Assembly (NCBI GenBank): GCA_963733765.1
Contig: CAVTEI010000003.1
Coordinates: forward strand, 2,852,001 to 2,916,000
Source: DATKAS01 sp963733765
GTDB taxonomy: Bacteria > Actinomycetota > Acidimicrobiia > Acidimicrobiales > DATKAS01
Reading direction: 5' to 3'
DNA length: 64,000 nucleotides
This document shows, one piece after another, positions 28,993-37,146 of the stretch (the stretch's first letter is position 1; each line of letters opens with the position of its first letter). The translations under genes were made by a program, and so were the position numbers. Below the pieces are notes generated by a model, which worked only from the letters and a program-made list of their open reading frames with translations, had not been told where the DNA came from and did not search any database.

Positions 28993-30765
28993 CTATTCGG
29001 ACGTCGCTGATCCTGCGTCAGAGATCATCGACAGCCCACCCCGCTCGGGGGACAGCCCCGCCGCCCACCGCACGACCTGCGGGTCATCGGTCAGATACAC
29101 GACGTGCAAGGAATCAGCGAGGTGGTCCAAGCGAACGAGCAGTGCATCGAGGTCGCCCGCTGACACGTGTCGGTACACGTCGTCGAGGACGATCGGGAGG
29201 GGATCGGCCAGTGGATGCTGACCGCGTGCGGCCAACCAGCCGAGAAGGTGCCGGTCGAGTTCGTCAAGTGCCGCTCCCCGCCCGTCGCCCTCGACTTGCG
29301 GGGTCGGATCGCCCGCGGGCTCGCCGTCAGCGTCGGTAGTCGGCGCCTGATCGTCCGCGTCGGCGCGGAGGCGTGCCTGAGCCAGGCGCTGCTCTGCTTC
29401 GTCGTGGCGCGCCGCGAGCTCGGCGAACCTGCCTTGGGAGTCGACGGCGTCGGCCGCCGCGCGCTCGTACGCCGCGCGGGCCACGGACTCGGCTGCGAGT
29501 GCATCGTCGCGCGCGCGCGACGCTGCCACGAAGCGGGCCTCGGCCGCCTCGGACCGCTCCCGTCGCCGCACCGCGGCCGGCGTCGGCTGCGGCGGTTGGC
29601 GCACCTTCGAGACCGGCTGCGGCTGCGGTGCCGGTTGACGAACAGGGGCGGGTCGTGGCGCAGGGGCGGGCGTCGCCGCTGCCAGGGCGCGCGCCTCGCC
29701 GAGCTCGCTCTCCGCACGCAGCAGATCCGTGCGCGCGATCTCCAACCGGAGCTCCGAGCTCGGGTCAGTCGACCCCATCGACGACCGCAGCAAGAAGTCG
29801 CTGTAAGAGTCGAGCCCGAGCCGGTCGAGCACCGCCCGCTCAAAGGACTTGGCCTCGTCGAGCTTGCGCCGCGCGGCGGCGCCCGTCAGTCGACGTTCCG
29901 CGCGCTCTTCGGCATCGAGCACTGCATCGTGCGCCGCGTCGAGCTCTGCTCGTTCGGCGGCGTCGAGTCGGGCGGGGTTCGCCGCCCGAGCGGCACGCTC
30001 CACCTCGTCTCGTGCTTCGAGGACCCTGGTCTCGGCGGCGCGGACGGCATCGAGCGCGGCCTTGGCGCTCACTTCGTCGGTATGGCACGCCGCCTCGTAC
30101 TCCGCATCTTCGACGAGCCCAGAGATCAATACGGGTGAGTCGGGCTCTGGGAGGTCGTCCTCGGAGAAGTCGTCACGGTCGTCGAAGACGGACAGGTCGT
30201 CCGCGAAGGCATCGTCAGTGTCGTCCTCCTCCGCGCTCCCCTCGACCTCGGCGACCGCCTCGGAAGCGGACTCGACCGCACGCTCCGCCGCCTCGCGCGA
30301 TGCCACGGCGTCCTCGAGTGCCTGCTCCGTGTCGATGAGGCGGGCTGCCACCGCGTCGCGTTCTTCGGACGCGCTGCCTATCGCGACCTCGACCGCGGCC
30401 ACCACCTCGGCGGCGGCATCGACTTGTCCGTGGCGCGCCTCCACCAGCTCGCGTTGCTTCAGAGCGGCGTCGTCCGCGGTTCGGCGCTGTCGCCCCGCGA
30501 GCCCAACGGCCTCGGCCGGGACGTCCTCCGCGCCGAGCACCATCTCGACAGTGCCGTCCAGATCCAGAAGGCGGAGAGTCTCGCGGTCGAGATCGAGGAT
30601 GATCCCGTGCACCTCGACGAACCCGGCGGTGCCGTTGTCTCCTCGGAGAGCCGCAGTGAGCGCGTCGACGAGCGCTCGGCGCGCCGATTCGGGGGCGTTG
30701 ACGACGGCGAGTCTTGGGTGCAGCTCCACCGTCACGTCGGGAGAGTGGAGCTCGAGAAGCCTCAT
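28993..30765 (-). CDS. Coiled-coil SMC/RecF-like protein with degenerate Walker A
   Basis: 590 residues laid out like a small SMC/Rad50-type ATPase. The short N-terminal half-domain has LAVVNAPESARRALVDAL where the P-loop should be, but no GK(S/T). Long Ala/Glu/Arg-rich coiled-coil segments (residues about 100-310 and 390-500) are interrupted by an acidic stretch (EEDDTDDAFADDLS) and a Pro-rich linker (TPAPAPRPAPVRQPAPQPQP). The C-terminal half-domain keeps a Walker-B-like LPIVLDDVYRHV and the LHVVYLTDDPQVVRWA strand. ATP hydrolysis looks unlikely. ATG 30765 overlaps the upstream gene stop. The exact function is unknown. Confidence 0.75.
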   Translation of the reverse strand: MRLLELHSPDVTVELHPRLAVVNAPESARRALVDALTAALRGDNGTAGFVEVHGIILDLDRETLRLLDLDGTVEMVLGAEDVPAEAVGLAGRQRRTADDAALKQRELVEARHGQVDAAAEVVAAVEVAIGSASEERDAVAARLIDTEQALEDAVASREAAERAVESASEAVAEVEGSAEEDDTDDAFADDLSVFDDRDDFSEDDLPEPDSPVLISGLVEDAEYEAACHTDEVSAKAALDAVRAAETRVLEARDEVERAARAANPARLDAAERAELDAAHDAVLDAEERAERRLTGAAARRKLDEAKSFERAVLDRLGLDSYSDFLLRSSMGSTDPSSELRLEIARTDLLRAESELGEARALAAATPAPAPRPAPVRQPAPQPQPVSKVRQPPQPTPAAVRRRERSEAAEARFVAASRARDDALAAESVARAAYERAAADAVDSQGRFAELAARHDEAEQRLAQARLRADADDQAPTTDADGEPAGDPTPQVEGDGRGAALDELDRHLLGWLAARGQHPLADPLPIVLDDVYRHVSAGDLDALLVRLDHLADSLHVVYLTDDPQVVRWAAGLSPERGGLSMISDAGSATSE

Positions 30766-31031
30766 GACAGCGTGATGTGCTCGATCGGCGGGTCGGCCTG
30801 ATCGTCTCCGCCGCCGTCGCCGTTGGCCTTCGTGCTCGTGGGGTCGACCGCCTGCATCACTGCCTTGGCCATTGCTCCGACCGTGACCACAGCGGTGCGA
30901 ACCGCCTCGGGGTTCTGCACGACAGACTCTGCGACCTCGAGGAACGCGCGAGCGGCGGCGATCATCTCCAGTGCGGCCGCCTGCAGGTGGGCGACCCCAT
31001 CGTTCGGTTCGCTGCCGATCGCCTCCCCCAT
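30762..31031 (-). CDS. Small conserved protein downstream of arsA (89 aa)
   Basis: Mostly helical, Ala/Val-rich protein (HLQAAALEMIAAARAFLEVAESVVQNPEAV) with an acidic, flexible end (GDGGGDDQADPPIEHITLS). ATG 31031 is preceded by GGGGGAGG six bases upstream. It may correspond to the small gene following the ArsA homologue in mycobacteria, judged by position only. Its stop overlaps the start of the coiled-coil gene (ATGA). The start lies in the second copy of a 17-bp duplication; the first copy contains an out-of-frame ATG overlapping the arsA stop. Confidence 0.75.
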   Translation of the reverse strand: MGEAIGSEPNDGVAHLQAAALEMIAAARAFLEVAESVVQNPEAVRTAVVTVGAMAKAVMQAVDPTSTKANGDGGGDDQADPPIEHITLS

Positions 31032-31056
31032 CAGCTCGCCTCCCCCATCAGCTCGC
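31023..31056. repeat. 17-bp tandem duplication at the arsA stop / next start
   Basis: CTCCCCCATCAGCTCGC occurs exactly twice head to tail (31023-31039 and 31040-31056). Read on the minus strand, each copy contains GAGCTGATGGGGGAG, i.e. a TGA stop overlapping an ATG start plus a GGGGGAG ribosome-binding sequence. The duplication has therefore separated the arsA stop from the start of the next gene by one unit. Confidence 0.92.
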
Positions 31057-32220
31057 AGCGCCGAAGACGACCTCGAGGCGGCCCCCATGCACGACCGCAT
31101 CGGTCACTCGCCGACGGCGCAGCGAATCCGGCAACAGGATCGCGCGTCGCTGGCCTCCGATGGTGACAAGCAGCTCATCGCCCTTGCGGCTCAGCGCCAC
31201 GTCGTCCCGCTCCGCGAACGGAAGCTCCAACGCCAACACCCAGGCGCCTTCCCGCTGGGTCACCTCGAGGACCGATCCCTCGTGCATGGCGACCGACGGG
31301 TCGTCGTCCCCGAACAGCTCTCGGCCCAGGCCGCGAAGTGCCTCGACGCCGACCAGCTCCCGGTCGGCCAGGCGCGCCTTGAGCACGGGAAGGGGCGCGA
31401 ATGCCTCTCCGATCTCGGCCAGATGCGCAGCGTGCGTCGCCTTCCACCTGTCGAACCAGGGATCCGCGACCTCGTCGGGCAGCAAGCGGTTGACCACGAC
31501 CGCGTCGACCCGGTAACCGAAGAGCGAAAGATAGGTGTACGTGCGGCGCGCCTCGGCGATGACCATGCGCTCGGGGTTCACGATGAGGCGGACCGACGTC
31601 TGTGCGGGGTCCGAAAGCACCGTCCGGACCGAGTCGATGCGGTCGTAGAAGCGCTTCAACGCATCGAAGACGTCGCCGTCGGGCACCGGCATCGCCGTCA
31701 CACGCCCGATCGACGGGGCGAAGATCTTGCTGAGCTGACGGCCGATCGGGAACAGGCGCTCCATCCACCACGACAGGATCTCGGGCAACGACAGGAGCCG
31801 GAGCGTCTCGGCCGTGGGCGCGCAATCAACGACGATCACGTCCCACTTGCCGGACGTGACGTGCTCGTGGAGATCACTCAACGCGAAGACCTCGTCGAGG
31901 CCGGGAAGCACCGAGAGCTCCTCGGCTTCGATGGCCTCGATGCCGGCCCAGCGGAACAGCGCCGCGAGGTAGGCACGCAACGTCGACCACGAGGTCTCGA
32001 GGCGCGCCTGCGCGTCGAGCTGCTGGCCGAACAGTGAACCCGTGATCGCGGTCGGCTCGGGGCCGAGCGCCGTGTCGAACGCATCGGCGAGCGAGTGAGC
32101 TGGATCGGTGGAGAGCACGAGGGTGCGATGACCGCAGTCAGCTGCGAGCAGTGCGGTCGCCGCCGCCGTCGTTGTCTTGCCCACTCCCCCTTTGCCGGTG
32201 AGCAGCAGGATTCGCGGCAC
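31048..32220 (-). CDS. ArsA/Get3-family ATPase
   Basis: SIMIBI-class ATPase of 390 residues. The deviant P-loop is LLTGKGGVGKTTTAAATALL, switch I contains LSTDPAHSLADAFD, and switch II is VVDCAPTAETLRLL. The C-terminal 80 residues (LELPFAERDDVALSRKGDELLVTIGG) form the alpha-crystallin-like ArsA_HSP20 domain found in actinobacterial members. No arsenical gene is near, so arsenite export is unlikely; a protein-targeting or envelope role is more plausible. GTG 32220 overlaps the upstream SRPBCC stop by one base. The GT/SRPBCC/ArsA order resembles the mycobacterial pimB' neighbourhood. Confidence 0.9.
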   Translation of the reverse strand: MPRILLLTGKGGVGKTTTAAATALLAADCGHRTLVLSTDPAHSLADAFDTALGPEPTAITGSLFGQQLDAQARLETSWSTLRAYLAALFRWAGIEAIEAEELSVLPGLDEVFALSDLHEHVTSGKWDVIVVDCAPTAETLRLLSLPEILSWWMERLFPIGRQLSKIFAPSIGRVTAMPVPDGDVFDALKRFYDRIDSVRTVLSDPAQTSVRLIVNPERMVIAEARRTYTYLSLFGYRVDAVVVNRLLPDEVADPWFDRWKATHAAHLAEIGEAFAPLPVLKARLADRELVGVEALRGLGRELFGDDDPSVAMHEGSVLEVTQREGAWVLALELPFAERDDVALSRKGDELLVTIGGQRRAILLPDSLRRRRVTDAVVHGGRLEVVFGAAS

Positions 32221-32660
32221 TACTGCTCGACTCGAGCCTTCAGCTCCAAGAGGCTGTGCAGGATGCGCACCTCGGCTCGCCGCTTCACGAAGCCGGGCAA
32301 GGGAACGACGACTTCGACCGTGAGGTCGTACGTGACATCGGTGGAGCCGGGGCTCATGACCGAGGGTGCGAACTGGTAGTAGCCCTCGAGCGTCTTCATG
32401 ATGTCGCCCTGAACGAGCGACCAGGCGAGGCGCTCGGGGGCACCGGAGTAGTCGTACAGCAGCGTGTAGTTCGTGCTCCGGCCCATCGCCGCTGCCGTGA
32501 ACTCGACCTCGCTCGGCCGGTCGTTGTCGTCGCGGGTGAGCACCACGGCCCGCTTCACGTCCTTCGCCCACTCCGGATAGCGCTCGAACTCGAGAGCGAC
32601 ATCCCAACATTCCTGCGGCGGAGCGTCGATCGTGATGCGCTCGGTCGCCTGATCGGTCAT
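32220..32660 (-). CDS. SRPBCC (START-like) family protein
   Basis: 146-residue helix-grip protein with a hydrophobic ligand cavity, related to the coenzyme Q-binding/polyketide cyclase family. The N-terminal ITIDAPPQECWDVALEFERYPEW is the typical first strand and helix, and the protein ends with the long C-terminal helix VKRRAEVRILHSLLELKARVEQ. It sits between a membrane protein and an ArsA gene, all tightly packed. Mycobacterial relatives occupy the same position next to pimB'. The ligand is unknown; a lipid or polyprenol is reasonable given the neighbours. Confidence 0.85.
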   Translation of the reverse strand: MTDQATERITIDAPPQECWDVALEFERYPEWAKDVKRAVVLTRDDNDRPSEVEFTAAAMGRSTNYTLLYDYSGAPERLAWSLVQGDIMKTLEGYYQFAPSVMSPGSTDVTYDLTVEVVVPLPGFVKRRAEVRILHSLLELKARVEQ

Positions 32661-32678
32661 CCCTGCATTCTGCTCTAT

Positions 32679-33104
32679 CTATCCGTCGGGCTCGAAGCCC
32701 GACACGGCCCTCGGGGGGAATGCTCCGTGATAGGCGCCCCACAGCCCGCAGAGAGCCAAGCCGTACAGCGGGACGAGCATCCCGAAGGCCAGACTCGTGA
32801 ACGGCCTCGCCGACGCAGTGGCGAACGCGACGACGACCTCGACTCCGAGAGAGCCAAGGAGATGGACCTGCACGTTGCGCGGCGCTGACCCGGCGAGGAA
32901 GTACAAGCCGCCGATCCCGATGTCGACTTCGCGGCTCCGGCCCACTGCATGCACGAAGGCCACGAGAAACACCACCGTGCCGGCCGCGAACAGGATGAGG
33001 GCGACAGCGAGCGCCACCACCTCGAAGGTGTCCGGGGAGATGGCAGCCGCAACGGCCGTGACCGTGAACGCGACCGTGCCCGCCCACGACGCCTTGACGA
33101 TCAT
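32679..33104 (-). CDS. Conserved membrane protein, four helices
   Basis: 141 residues with four predicted membrane segments: AGTVAFTVTAVAAAIS, VALAVALILFAAGTVVFLVAF, VEVVVAFATASARPFTSL and FGMLVPLYGLALCGLWGAY. A basic loop with GRSREVDIGIGGLYFLAG lies between helices 2 and 3. No enzyme motif is visible. ATG 33104 overlaps the glycosyltransferase stop (ATGA), so it is translationally coupled to the GT, and the SRPBCC gene follows. A role in the same envelope pathway is inferred from position only. Confidence 0.8.
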   Translation of the reverse strand: MIVKASWAGTVAFTVTAVAAAISPDTFEVVALAVALILFAAGTVVFLVAFVHAVGRSREVDIGIGGLYFLAGSAPRNVQVHLLGSLGVEVVVAFATASARPFTSLAFGMLVPLYGLALCGLWGAYHGAFPPRAVSGFEPDG

Positions 33105-34216
33105 CGGATGGTGAGCACTTCAGCGAGCCGAACGGCGAGCTTGTCGTAGTCGAACTCGGCAACGGCGCGATCACGAGCGGCAAGACCCATGCGCGTCCGC
33201 ACGTCGAGGTCATCGACGAACGGCGCGAGCGCGGCAGCGACCGCGATCGGGTCGTCCCCGTGAACGACACGACCCGTGACGCCGTCAACGACCGCTTCGT
33301 CGGAGCCCCCGCTGTGCCCTGCGACTTGGGGGACGCCGCACGCTGCCGCTTCGAGGAAGACGATGCCGAAGCCCTCTTGCTCGAGACCGAGCCATCGGTC
33401 GCGGCAGAGCATCGCGAACACATCCGCGGCGCCGTAGAGCGAAGGCAGGTCCGCGTCCGGGACCCGTCCGAGGAAGCGCACCGGCGCCTTCTCGCGATGG
33501 GCGAGCCGGGCGAGCCGGCCTGCATCACGCCCGCCGCCTGCGATGGCGAGCTCGACCCCAGGTCGCGTCGCCCCGAGCCGTGCCCCGGCTCGGAGCAGCG
33601 TGTCGAAGCCTTTCCGGGGCACCAGCCGGCTCACGCCGAGCACGACGCAGGCATCTGCGCCGAGGCCGAAGCGGGCACGAGAGCGCTCACGCTCTTCCGG
33701 ATCGAGCGGCCGGAAGCGCTCGGCGTCGACGCCGGGAGGGACGACCGCAATCGGAAGGTCCGCGCCCCCCACTCGTCGAGCCTGCTCGGCGGGATACCCG
33801 CCCGCCGCGACGATGACATCCGCACCACGCAACACCGAGCGCAACACGGCCCGACTGACGGGGAGGCGACCCGGCACCGTGACCTCCGCGCCGTGCAGCA
33901 CCAAGCCGTACGGCTTGGCCAGGCGCGACCCGAGTAGGCCGACAGGCAACGCAGGGTCCAGCATCACGAGATCGGCCGAGACGTCGGCGGCGAGCCGGTC
34001 GATGCGACGAGCGAGCGCGGGAGTCGGGAGCAACACCCGGTCGGGGTCGCGCACCACGCGAAACGGCTGCTCCGCATCCCACGTCGCGGCTCCGCGATGC
34101 GGTGTCGTGAGGACGGTGATCTCGTCGGCGGGCAAACGCCGCCACAGCTCCCACAGATACGCCTGGATCCCGCCGTGCTTGGGCGGGAAGTCGTTCGTGA
34201 CGAGAAGGTGGCTCAC
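33101..34216 (-). CDS. GT4 glycosyltransferase, PimB'-like
   Basis: GT-B fold, GT4-family transferase of 371 residues, acting at the cytoplasmic membrane. The N-terminal domain has NDFPPKHGGIQAYLWEL. The C-terminal donor domain has VLGVSRLVPRKGFDTLLRA, VRFLGRVPDADLPSLYGAAD and the catalytic-type EGFGIVFLEAAACGVPQVAG with the EX7E pattern. Closest by motif and neighbourhood to phosphatidyl-inositol mannosyltransferase PimB', but other GDP-mannose or UDP-sugar enzymes cannot be excluded. GTG 34216 overlaps the QueG stop. Confidence 0.87.
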   Translation of the reverse strand: MSHLLVTNDFPPKHGGIQAYLWELWRRLPADEITVLTTPHRGAATWDAEQPFRVVRDPDRVLLPTPALARRIDRLAADVSADLVMLDPALPVGLLGSRLAKPYGLVLHGAEVTVPGRLPVSRAVLRSVLRGADVIVAAGGYPAEQARRVGGADLPIAVVPPGVDAERFRPLDPEERERSRARFGLGADACVVLGVSRLVPRKGFDTLLRAGARLGATRPGVELAIAGGGRDAGRLARLAHREKAPVRFLGRVPDADLPSLYGAADVFAMLCRDRWLGLEQEGFGIVFLEAAACGVPQVAGHSGGSDEAVVDGVTGRVVHGDDPIAVAAALAPFVDDLDVRTRMGLAARDRAVAEFDYDKLAVRLAEVLTIR

Positions 34217-35326
34217 AGCTCGGCGAGCACGAGCGCGCTCTCGTCGCCCTCGACGAGCGCGAGGAGATCGGTGCGTCCGAGCTGCGCGCACGCCCAACAC
34301 GCGTGGGCGCGCAAGAGCTCGTCCGGATCGGCGAGGTAGCGCCGGAGCGTCGCGTCGACTTCGGGATCACGGCCATCGCCGACGTTGCCGAGGACCACGA
34401 GTGCGTTGCGTCGTATATAGCGAAGATCGCGGTCGGGGATGTACCACCGCCCATGTCGCGAGAGCAGCTCCTCGTCGGATGCGGTGAGCAGCTCGAGCAC
34501 ATCGATGCCGCGATCGGGTTCGTCGTCAGACGCGGGCAGCACCGCCGGCGTGCCGGCGATCGACGACGAGGTTCGGGGGGCACACCTCCTGGCACTCGTC
34601 GCAGCCGTACAACCGGTCACCGAGCGCCGCGCGCGCCTCCACCGGAAAGACTCCCGGTGCTTGGAGCAGCCAGGCGAGGCACCGGCGCGCGTCGACGACC
34701 CCCGCTTCGACGATGGCACCGGTCGGACACGAGTCGATGCATCGGTGACACGATCCGCAGCCGTCGTCGACCGGCGCGCGGGAGGGTGTGAGCGGTGCGT
34801 TGGTCACCACCGAACCGAGCACGAACCACGAACCACGTCCCGGCAACAGGATGTTCGCGCTCTTGCCGTACCACCCGAGGCCGGCGCGGTACGCCGCTTC
34901 TCGGTCGACGAGCGAGTTGTCGTCGGCGATCACGCGCGCCTTCCACCCGGCTGCCGTCAGATGTGCGGCGACAGCACCGAGTCCGTCGGCGAGAAGTCGG
35001 TAGTGGTCTCGCCGGGCGTAACGGGCGACGGTCGCAGTGGGACGGCTCGACGGCGCGCGTCGTGAGCCTCCGCCGTACGAGAGTGCTCCGACGACGATCG
35101 AGCGCGCTCCATCGAGCGCGGCCCCAGGATCGGTGGATCGCTTGGGGTTCTTGTACGTGAACGCCATGCCTCCGTGGAGCCCAGCGGCCTTTCGCGACTC
35201 GAGTGCAGCGCGAGCGCGCGTGAACGGCCGCGCCGGCGCGACACCGACCGCATCGAGACCCGCGGCACGCCCAGCCGCGAGAGCACCCTTCGTCAACGAG
35301 CTCGTGGGCGCGCGCACACCGCGCAC
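34213..35326 (-). CDS. queG: Epoxyqueuosine reductase QueG, apparent frameshift
   Basis: Cobalamin-dependent iron-sulfur enzyme for the last step of queuosine synthesis in tRNA. The N-terminal domain includes AFTYKNPKRSTDPGAALDG and AGLGWYGKSANILLPGRGSW. The two 4Fe-4S clusters are bound by CGSCHRCIDSCPTGAI and CDECQEVCPPN. After a one-base insertion near 34543-34548 the C-terminal HEAT-like part continues (RRNALVVLGNVGDG and LLRAHACWACAQLG). The corrected length is about 370 residues, usual for QueG. The start is GTG 35326. No other queuosine genes are in the window. Confidence 0.9.
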
Positions 35327-35352
35327 GGTACCGGCCTTCGCCGTGAGACGGC

Positions 35353-35544
35353 TCAGCGGGCGACGTGTCGGAGCGGGGGGACGAGGCCGGCCTGACCGAG
35401 CAGCTTCACCGTACGAGCGGTGTCGAGGTCGAGCACCACGGGCGCCCCTGCCGGTCGATCGCACAGGAACGTGACGACACAGTCGTCGCAGGTGTCGGTG
35501 TCGCGCATCACACACTCGTCGCAGCTGATCGTGAACGTGGCCAC
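35353..35544 (-). CDS. Small cysteine-rich protein (63 aa)
   Basis: Six cysteines in the first 30 residues: CDECVMRDTDTCDDC, then FLCDR. This suggests a zinc or iron-sulfur site. The rest (PVVLDLDTARTVKLLGQAGL) is an amphipathic helix. From memory, similar proteins occur widely in actinobacteria as unnamed short proteins near queG, but I cannot confirm this here. There is no signal peptide. It lies between the NYN-domain gene and queG on the same strand with short gaps, so it is probably cotranscribed. Confidence 0.72.
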   Translation of the reverse strand: MATFTISCDECVMRDTDTCDDCVVTFLCDRPAGAPVVLDLDTARTVKLLGQAGLVPPLRHVAR

Positions 35545-35608
35545 GGATCCTCCTCATCTCGCGCTCCGCTCGAAGCAGTGTGCGCCGAGGGTGGGACATT
35601 CCCGACGG

Positions 35609-36841
35609 TCAGAGAATCGCGAGCAGCTGCTCCGCGGAGATCGCGTTGGCGCCGATGCGCCGGGCACCCTCGGTGACCTCCCGGTCCGAGGAGGCCACGA
35701 CGACCGGACGTTCGCGGGGGATGTGCTGGATTCGGCGCAGGATCTCTTCGTCGGCAGTGACACCGCTGGGTGTGAAGACCGTGTGCACGGGCTGAGCCTT
35801 CGAGGCGCCGACCTCGCCCGACGCGGTGCCGTCGAACACGACCACCACCTCGGTGCGCCGCGTCGCGTGCAGCGCGGTCAGACGGTCGAGAAGCCGCGCC
35901 CGCTGGTCAGGAAGCGTGGCGAGATCAGGCCAACCCCGCATCGCGACGTTGTACCCGTCGACGACGAGCACGACGTGCTTCATCGCCACGAGGTGACGCG
36001 CCGCCTCGTCGGAGGTGTCATGCACCCCGCCGGGCAAGAGGGAAGGACTACGCCGAGCATGCTTCTCCTTGCGCAGCCGCCGCTCTTGACCCGAGCGTGA
36101 TGAGGCGGGAGCCGGCTCCTCGCTCGGGAGCTCCGCCTCGATCGACTCCAGCGCGCGTTCCAGCGCCGCCAACGCGCCGCGCGCGCCGCCGAGTGCACTG
36201 ACGATGCCGGTCACGTCGAACGATTCCGTCGCGACCTCCGGGGTGGGCGAGCCTGGCAGGTCCGTCAGCGCACGCTGCAGGTCAGCGCGCTCCTGCTGCC
36301 ACCGCGTGGTCGCGTCCTCGAGCTCGCGCACTCGCACGCGCAGCTTGTCGATCTCCCACGTGAGGCTGTGCGCGGTGGTATCCGCTTGACGCCGGGCGGC
36401 CCGCTCCTGCTCGAGGGTGGCGCGGACCCGGTCGAGCTCGGCCGTGATCTCCTGCACGCGCGTCTCCGCCCTGGCCCGAGCCTGCTCGGCCGACTTCAAC
36501 TTCTTCTGCGCGCTGCGTTCGGCCTTCGCCTCGTCGCTGTCGACCGCGGCCCGCGCGGTCTCGGCCGCGAGCTCCTCCAGCTCGGTCTCCCACCCCTCCG
36601 GCCGTGACAGGAAGAGCACCGACGGCCGGTCGAGCACGTCGAGGTTCACGGAGTCGGCGACACGCGTTCGGAAGAGGTCGTCACTGTCGAGCGCCTTCCG
36701 TACGACCGGCATCGCGGTGCTCGGCATCTTCTGGAACTTCAAGAAGCGATGCAAGGGCTTCGGAGCGTTCGGCGGATCGGCGATCGCCACGATCAACGAC
36801 GCTTCGAGCGCATCGCGCACGAGCTCGTTCGGGATCGTCAC
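35609..36841 (-). CDS. NYN/YacP-type PIN-like RNA-binding nuclease domain with coiled coil
   Basis: 410-residue protein. Residues 1-90 hold a conserved N-terminal domain (VTIPNELVRDALEASLIVAIAD). A long coiled coil follows (about 110-215, ELEELAAETARAAVDSDEAK through RVRELEDATTRWQQ), then a basic linker. The C-terminal YacP/NYN domain starts HVVLVVDGYNVAMRGWPDLA with the acidic PIN-type pocket residue, plus VVVVFDGTAS and PVVVASSDREVTEGARRIGAN. YacP-like (Rae1) proteins are ribosome-associated mRNA endonucleases in Bacillus. GTG 36841 overlaps the upstream zinc-ribbon gene stop. Confidence 0.85.
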   Translation of the reverse strand: MTIPNELVRDALEASLIVAIADPPNAPKPLHRFLKFQKMPSTAMPVVRKALDSDDLFRTRVADSVNLDVLDRPSVLFLSRPEGWETELEELAAETARAAVDSDEAKAERSAQKKLKSAEQARARAETRVQEITAELDRVRATLEQERAARRQADTTAHSLTWEIDKLRVRVRELEDATTRWQQERADLQRALTDLPGSPTPEVATESFDVTGIVSALGGARGALAALERALESIEAELPSEEPAPASSRSGQERRLRKEKHARRSPSLLPGGVHDTSDEAARHLVAMKHVVLVVDGYNVAMRGWPDLATLPDQRARLLDRLTALHATRRTEVVVVFDGTASGEVGASKAQPVHTVFTPSGVTADEEILRRIQHIPRERPVVVASSDREVTEGARRIGANAISAEQLLAIL

Positions 36842-37074
36842 GGCGAATCTGCGGTCTCGCCGGCGGGGAGCGCCTGCACCGACCCGGCGGGGCCGCACCA
36901 GCGGCATGTCACGGATTCCACGGCTTCCTCGAGCACCTCCTCGTCCTCGATCGACAGCTCGCCCGACACGGCGAAGTGGTGGAAGGCCGTCGTGCGTCGG
37001 GTGGTCACAACGTCGAAGCGGGTGAGGTTCCCGCACGCCGCGCAGCGGTAGCGGGTGGCCGACACGGCGCTCAC
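36838..37074 (-). CDS. Small zinc-ribbon protein (78 aa)
   Basis: Two CxxC knuckles, YRCAACGN near the start and VTCRWCGP near the end, suggest one zinc ribbon. In between is an acidic helix (SIEDEEVLEEAVESV). The start is GTG 37074 or GTG 37065. The stop overlaps the NYN gene GTG by four bases (GTGA), so the pair is coupled, and a shared RNA-related role is plausible. It is the first gene of the long leftward block and is divergent from the exonuclease/UvrC fusion gene by 72 bases. Confidence 0.75.
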   Translation of the reverse strand: MSAVSATRYRCAACGNLTRFDVVTTRRTTAFHHFAVSGELSIEDEEVLEEAVESVTCRWCGPAGSVQALPAGETADSP

Positions 37075-37146
37075 CCTACTCCGGTACCTCCCCGCGCCCG
37101 AACAGGTGTTCTTGTCATCGAACGCCTGTTCCCCTATCGTCGACCC

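Noticed and set aside
31048..32220. Arsenite-export ATPase
   Set aside because: ArsA fold, but no ars genes nearby and the context is an envelope/SRPBCC block.
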